The notes under the pieces were generated by a model. It had not been told where the DNA came from. It did no database searches and was given only the letters and a program-made list of their open reading frames with translations. Source: Viscum album (taxonomy: Eukaryota > Streptophyta > Magnoliopsida > Santalales > Viscaceae). Taken from it: a stretch of DNA of 64,000 nucleotides. A program made the position numbers and the translations under genes. The stretch lies in assembly GCA_963277665.1 (NCBI GenBank), contig OY728125.1, forward strand, positions 1,709,728,889 to 1,709,792,888, given 5' to 3'. How positions within the stretch are numbered: the stretch's first letter is position 1; each line of letters starts with the position of its first letter. Below, in pieces: positions 58,340 through 64,000 of this stretch.

Positions 58340-59500
58340 TTGCTTATTTATAGTGATGCATCGAAGAAAGGACTTAGTTGTGTCCTTATGCAGAATGATA
58401 GGGTTATTGCCTATGCGTCACGACAGTTAAAAATTCATGAACAAAACTATCCTACTCATGATCTCGAGTTAGCAGCTGTGATCTTTGCTTTGAAGATATG
58501 GAGGCACTACCTCTATGGTAAAAAATGTGAGATTTATACTGATCATAACATTTTGAAGTATATTTTCTCACAAAAAGAACTCAACATGAGGCAAAGGACA
58601 TGGCTTGAATTACTCAAGGATTATGATTGCATGATACACTACCACCCAGGGAAGGCATACAAGGTGGAAGATGCTTTGAGCAGAAAAGACCATGGAGTTT
58701 TGAAAAATATGAGTATTGAAAGGGATCCAATTTTCATTGATCTAGTGAATATGGACATGGGAATTACCAGGGAAGGTGAAACATCAATGCTTTTTCAAAT
58801 GGTTGCCAAACCATCTTTACTAGAAAGGATTAAGAGTTCTCACACCGATGATGAAGAATTTCAAAAGAAGATTAAAACTGTGAATGATGGAAGATTGAGA
58901 GACTTTTTGTCTGAAGATGGAATTTTGAAATTCGGGAAGAGTCTTTGTGTTCCCGATATACCTGATCTAAGAAGGGAATTGCTGGATGATGCTCATAGTT
59001 CCAATTTTTCTATACACCCTGGGATTAGAAAAATGTATAGTGATTTGAAGGAACATTTTTGGTGGGACAACATGAAGAGGGAGATTTCTGATTTTGTGTC
59101 AAGATGTATGGTTTGTCAACAAGTGAAATCTGGAAGGCAACAGCCTGGAGGAGTCATGCAACCTCTTCCCATACTGGAGTTGAAATGGAACAATATTACG
59201 ATGGAATTTGTCATGGGGATACCAACGACTCCTAGAAGGAACGATGCAATATGGGTCATTGTTGATCGTCTTACCAAGTCATCACATTTTCTTGCTATAA
59301 GAGATGATCTACCACTGGAATGTCTAGCAGGACTATATATTGATGAAGTTGTGAGACTTCATGGAGTACCCCTATCGATGGTTTTTTATCGTGATCCCCG
59401 TTTTACTTCAAGATTCTGGAAAATTCTTCACAAAGCCTTGGATACTGAACTTCATTTGAGCACTTCCTACCACCCTCAAACAAGTGTACAATCAGAATGA
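58340..59500 (+). pseudogene. G1 RNase H and integrase open frame (386 codons)
   Basis: Longest open frame in the window; it is the interior of a longer polyprotein, so its first ATG is not a real start. RNase H (residues about 1-120): [72 protein letters not shown]. Integrase: zinc finger [20 protein letters not shown]...CMVCQQVK (residues about 217-258), core [13 protein letters not shown]...[14 protein letters not shown]...[20 protein letters not shown]...[11 protein letters not shown]. The first catalytic D is E (ITMEF for ITMDF) and the second is Y (FYRD for SDRD), while the glutamate is kept. The frame stops at a TGA at 59498 where the family has arginine. Confidence 0.9.
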
Positions 59501-60244
59501 ACTATTCAATCCTTCGAAGACATGTTGAGATCCCGCTCACATTACTTTCAGGGTATGTGGGATCAATATTTACCTCTGGTAGAATTTTCCTATAACAATA
59601 GCTTCCATTCGAGTATTCAGATGGCACCATATGAAGCTTTATACAGAAAGATATGTCGTACACCAACCTGTTGGGATGATGTTGGTGAAAGAAAACATGT
59701 ACGCCCATAACTGGTGGAGGAAACAATGGAAAAGGTGAAGGTAATCCAAAATCACATCAAAGAAGCTCAAAGTAGGCAGAAGAGCTATGTTGATAATCGA
59801 AGGAAGGATTTGGAATTTCAAGTCGGTGATCATGTTTTCCTGAAGGTATCTTCATGGAAGGGAGTCATACGTTTTGGTAAGAAAGGTAAATTGATTCCCA
59901 GGTACATCAGACCTTTTGAAATTTTAGAACAAATTTGGGCTATAGCTTACCGATTGGCAATGCCACCAAGTCTCTCCAAAGTTCATGATGTGTTCCACGT
60001 ATCTCTGTTGAGGAAATACATGTCTGACCCAACGCATGTACTCACCTATGAGGAATTAGAACTGGAACCCTATCTGTCTTATTGCAAAGTGCCCGTCAAG
60101 ATTCTTGATACGAGAGAACAAGTGCTGAGAAATCGGACGACACATCTAGTAAAAGTCTTGTGGAGAAACCATAAGATGGAAGAGGCAACGTGGGAACCCG
60201 AGGAACTTATGATGAAGAACCACCCGAGCCTTTTCATGCGGTAG
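59501..60244 (+). pseudogene. G1 integrase C-terminus and chromodomain-like tail
   Basis: Same frame as 58340 after two stops (59498 and 59708). It contains FEDMLRSRSHYFQGMWDQYL, EFSYNNSFHSSIQMAPYEAL, KSYVDNRRKDLEFQVGDHVF, GKLIPRYIRPFEILEQI (GPF/Y module with R for G), VFHVSLLRKYM, then PVKILDTREQVLRNRTTHLV, KVLWRNHKMEEATWEPEELM. This tail is the Tekay/Del-type truncated chromodomain. Ends with TAG at 60242. Confidence 0.88.
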
Positions 60245-60275
60245 TATTCTAGAAATTTTGAGGAAGAAATTATTT

Positions 60276-60289
60276 GAAGGATGGGAGAA
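60276..60289 (+). other. G1 polypurine tract
   Basis: GAAGGATGGGAGAA immediately before the 3' LTR start TGTAACACCC. Confidence 0.85.
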
Positions 60290-63200
60290 TGTAACACCCT
60301 AAGCTTCTACGGTACACTTCTCTTTGAATAATTTAATAGTGTGTGTTGTACGCAACATCGAGTTCTAACACACCACAACCAATCAAACTAGTCATTATGA
60401 ATAGTAATACCTACTTTTTAAAATTTTATAAATTTTATCTCTAAAAATGGACTTCATTTTTCGATTCGGAGTATCGAATTTATCCTAAGGTGAAATTTTG
60501 GTACTTTTCGGATAACTTTAATATTTTGATGAATAGTGAAAATTACTAAATTTTAATTAAAAATAACTATTTTTAATCAAAATAATTAATAGTGATAAAT
60601 TATGAATTTGAGTGGTTTTAAAGTATATTTAGAATATATTTTTACCATTTAATACAATATTGTTCATTGTACATAATTTCACAATTAAACCGAACATAAA
60701 CAATTATCAATCTTTTGATAGTTATTATATCTTAAAAACACGCTTTTTTGTTTTGACAGCAGGAATTAATTTTAAATTAATTTCTGCCACTTCTATGTTT
60801 CGAATTTGGAAAAATGGATCCCATATTTGAAATTAGGATGTTCAAATTGTGTAAATACGTAACTTTTATTTTTAGACATTTTGAATAATTACATCGGTAA
60901 ATATTTTATTTACAATGGTTAAAGGGTAAATCCGGTAAATAAGGGTTAAAAATTAATATTATAATAATTAAAAATTACCCTAAAACGTGTCTGAACCTTA
61001 TTGGTTGATACATTTCAGACCATGGGCATCTTTGGGTCGATTTTGGGACCCCATGGTTCCACTTGTAAGTGATAGGGACACTTTATTTTAATTAAGTTAA
61101 AATGAATACAAAAATGACAAAAGCATATATCTTTTTGAAAACCAATTTTTACAAAGGGATATATATGTTGTATTTTCGACAATAAATATTAATTAGAAAG
61201 ATAAAAAGAGTTCCTACATAATTTTATTTTATTTATAATTTTTAGACATTAAATAATTTAATTTATTTATGATACAATGGTGATGCAGTAATTACCATAA
61301 TAGTGAAAAATTAAAATGATTCATATTGTAGATACCCAAATAAATATAATTTGAGACTTTTTATGAATTACACTAATTTTAAAGGTTAATATGACATTTT
61401 ATAAATGCTATAATTAACTTTTTTAGAAGTAGTAATTCTGTTATAATTTTTTAAAAAATCAATTATTGAATAGTTTCAAAATTGACAAAAAAGAGTTCTT
61501 AAAAAAAATATTTTATTATTAATCGATATTAAATTCCTAAAAATATAAGGTTTGGCCAAGAGACTTATATCATGATAGGTGTATCATTAATGGACCACTT
61601 CGGGGTCGCTAGGATGTATATAGTATCATTATTAACCATATAATATAAAAATACAAAGAGACATTGTAAAAGTGAAACTAATTAACTAAGAGTTAATACT
61701 TAAAGATAAGGTTAGTATAATGACCCAAACCTATCTAAATTCTATTGGTTGAGTGGTTTTAGACCTATACCCACCTTAAAATTTAAATAATCCACTTTCG
61801 AGCCATTATAAACCAAATATTAATTTATTATAAAATAATATTTCTAGGTTTTCCAAAGGTGCCCCTCACCCCTCTTATAAAAGGGAACTCCCCCTTCTCA
61901 TTAACTCGCACATTCAAAGCCATTTTTTTCGGCCATACTCTGCCCACATACTATCTAAACTTCCCTCACTTCATTCTAGAGGCCTTCCTTTAGTCAGAAA
62001 GCCAACCTAAGATCCCTTTTGATCAAATCAAAAGGAAGAACCCGAAGAAGAGGTAATGATTTCACCACCCTTTTCGAAGTTCCTTTCTTCTTCCACTTCT
62101 TCCTTCTTTGTTATTACCATTCTAAAATGATAACTCCAGTATCTTATATATACTGTGATTTTATTATAAATATGGTACAACCATATTCAGTATTCTATCC
62201 ATCCTTTGAATAACATGTCACCATACGTGCGTAAGTACGGCTTACCGTCTCCACGTCGTGGTGTAATTGTTATTCAATAAATTATTATTTGGATCAGTTT
62301 AATAATGATGTGTAACTCATGTAAATATTAAATATTAAATGATAATAATTCTTTATATATGATATACCATCCAATTATATATTATTTTAATATCAAAAGA
62401 ATGATATTGTCGCTCGTGTGTACGTACGGACTACCGTCTCCACGAACGCGATGAGATTAATTCTCCATCATATCCATTCAAGTATAATTCTAATTTAATG
62501 ATTAAAAATAGTATCTAAGGACTTGATATAATTCTGGATATGATTAAGATTCATCATATCCATGACAAAGAAAGCTTACGTAAAAAAACTTATAAAAGAA
62601 AACGAGCAAGTTAACACCCGAAACAACGATAATTCTAAGATATTATTAACAAATCAATGTTAAAAGATCATATATGATATCATATTAATATATATGGTTC
62701 TTTTATAATTTAATAACAACTATTTCACCATTATACAGGAGGTTAACCTACCCCAACAAAGTAAAAGTACAAGGTAAGGGTTTACTTCACAATCTCTTCA
62801 TTATCTAAGGTTGTTTATACGTAATAATCTACTGGGATCTCTTTATCATCCACATCCATATTTCTTAAAAATGTATTTCAAAACATTTTTACTATTTATA
62901 AGAATATGGGTAAAAGTAATTTATACCATTTTTTGACTTTTTATAAGAGGTTTATGAAGGAATCATTCTGTCATTTTCCAAACAAGGTTCTTTTTAACCT
63001 TTTCGACAGAATTAAGGTAAGAATGGTATTTTTAACTTATACGGCGGGTGCGGCTATTTTCTGTCGAAGCTTCCCTTATAAGCTTATAAGAATATTTTCA
63101 AAGAAAATGTTTTATTTTATAAATATATGACTCTTAAATGATTTCAAAATAAAAAGAGATATTTCTCTAAAAAGAGTTTTGATTTCATCTATGTCAACAT

Positions 63201-64000
63201 CCTTTGATGGATTTTACGATTATTTGAAGTTGATTTATTATAAAAAACTTTTATATTGTATTGAAGGTTTTGTGATATGTTTGACTGTGGATGTGTTATT
63301 TTTATACCATTCATGGTTTATGGATGAAGTATTTACATTTCATCTACTTGTTTTAATACAAATTTTTATGTTATGTTTAAACCTTTTCATATGGTAATGC
63401 ATTGGACTTAATATGTGATAGGTGGAGCCCACTATAGCTCCTCGATGCATCAGTAGGTCTCATGAGACAAACTAGTGTATTGGCACAAGGCCTTGGCAAA
63501 ATATTATTTGTAGTCTTGGCACGAGGCCTTGGCTATGTGGTTATGATAGTCTGGAACTATGCATTCCATCATTATGAAAGTGGTTATTGATATTGCATGT
63601 GATTATTAGATTAGTAGAATATCCATATGAATAAGTAAATGGAATTATTTCATTTTATTTTTTCCATACTATGTTGAAGGTCAACTTTAAAAGGCTTTTG
63701 TTTTAGTTATACATTTCCTTAAATGTTTATTCTTATTTATGAAAGTTTCTGCTATATTGTTATCCTTACTAGGAATTTGAGCTCACCCCTTTTCTATGTT
63801 TTATTTTTCCCAGGAAGTGAAGAAGTAATTTATGAATGACCTGTAGGGATAGTATGTGGGGATATGTGTGTGGACTATGAATAAAATATGTTGTTGTAGT
63901 TTTCATTTTTATGATGTAATGTAAGACTTATGAATATATCTAGTGTTTCCAAGGCTACTAAACCAATCGGTCTTTCGAGATTTGATCTTTCTTGTGATCA
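60290..64000 (+). repeat. G1 3' LTR, truncated by window edge
   Basis: Direct copy of 51517-55222; the window ends at the base corresponding to 55222, leaving about 56 bp of the LTR outside. TATA box, CpG-rich motifs and splice-site set are conserved in matching positions. The differences include many C/T and G/A transitions. Confidence 0.93.

Larger units (their letters stand above)
51517..64000 (+). mobile_element. Tekay/Del-like Ty3/gypsy element with very long LTRs (G1), right end off-window
   Basis: Youngest and best preserved LTR element here. The 5' LTR 51517-55278 starts TGTAACACCCC and ends GGGGCGTTACA, giving TGTAAC/GTTACA inverted tips. A primer-binding site follows, then a 5.0-kb gag-pol interior, a polypurine tract, and a 3' LTR from 60290 that runs off the window with about 56 bp missing by comparison with the 5' copy. 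Total length would be about 12.5 kb. In the first 245 bp the two LTRs differ at about 20 positions by hand count. The five bases before the 5' LTR are CTATC; the matching duplication would lie near 64057. It inserted into the G3 integrase. Gag-pol is broken by stops and shifts. Confidence 0.92.

Noticed and set aside
1..64000. tRNA, rRNA, CRISPR, bacterial operons or viral genomes
   Set aside because: No cloverleaf with A and B boxes, no rRNA text, no regular spacer arrays, and codon context throughout is decayed plant retrotransposon.

Overview
This window looks like intergenic DNA from a seed plant with a very large, repeat-choked nuclear genome. The evidence is Ty3/gypsy LTR retrotransposons of plant lineages (Tekay/Del-like chromoviruses and a Tat/Ogre-like giant), a plant Ptta/En-Spm-type transposase remnant, an AT-rich and mostly CpG-poor background, and reading frames riddled with stops and frameshifts. 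I found no intact host gene, tRNA, rRNA or CRISPR array. The species cannot be named from this sequence; a large-genome monocot or a gymnosperm would both fit.

The window is one nested transposon stack. (1) 1-5545: end of a CACTA (En/Spm-like) DNA transposon. It carries a broken multi-exon Ptta/Transposase_24 gene, then G/C-rich and TAATGGCC arrays, and a TAGTG terminus at 5545. (2) 5546-9527 plus 43786-46008: part of a minus-strand gypsy element, here called G4. Its primer-binding site is at 8724-8735 and its 5' LTR runs from 8739 to 46008, split in two. (3) 9528-43785: a minus-strand Tat/Ogre-like element inserted into that LTR. Its LTRs are about 3.05 kb and its interior about 18 kb, giving about 24 kb net. 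Order on the minus strand is 5' LTR (right), leader, 11-codon repeat, gag, protease, RT, RNase H, integrase, a long repeat-rich spacer, then a plus-strand antisense gene next to the 3' LTR (left). (4) 32267-42432: a plus-strand Tekay-like element (G2) inserted into the Tat right LTR, with a perfect 5-bp target duplication TCATT. (5) 46009-51516: body of an older plus-strand gypsy element (G3), with gag, protease, RT, RNase H and integrase remnants. (6) 48462-49689: a 1.2-kb CpG-rich LINE-like insertion inside the G3 RT, flanked by a long target duplication. (7) 51517 to past the window end: the youngest LTR element (G1), Tekay-like, with 3.76-kb LTRs, a gag-pol interior of about 5 kb and a C-terminal chromodomain-like tail, inserted into the G3 integrase.

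Every polyprotein here is dead: there are in-frame stops, frameshifts and changed catalytic residues (for example RT FIDD to FIDY in G2 and YVDD to YVYD in Tat, and protease DSG to DFG in G1). G1 is the best preserved, with a 386-codon open frame covering RNase H and most of integrase.

The most unusual content is the Tat element. It carries a large, apparently multi-exon gene on the opposite strand to gag-pol, with plant-mobile-domain-like sequence, a basic NLS-like cluster and a coiled-coil-like tail. Also notable are the in-frame 11-codon repeat in the Tat leader/gag, the 21-bp minisatellite kept in both G2 LTRs, the conserved splice-site set and CpG-rich duplicated motif inside the G1 LTRs, and the CpG-rich LINE-like insert. 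All identifications come from reading the sequence; no database search was run.
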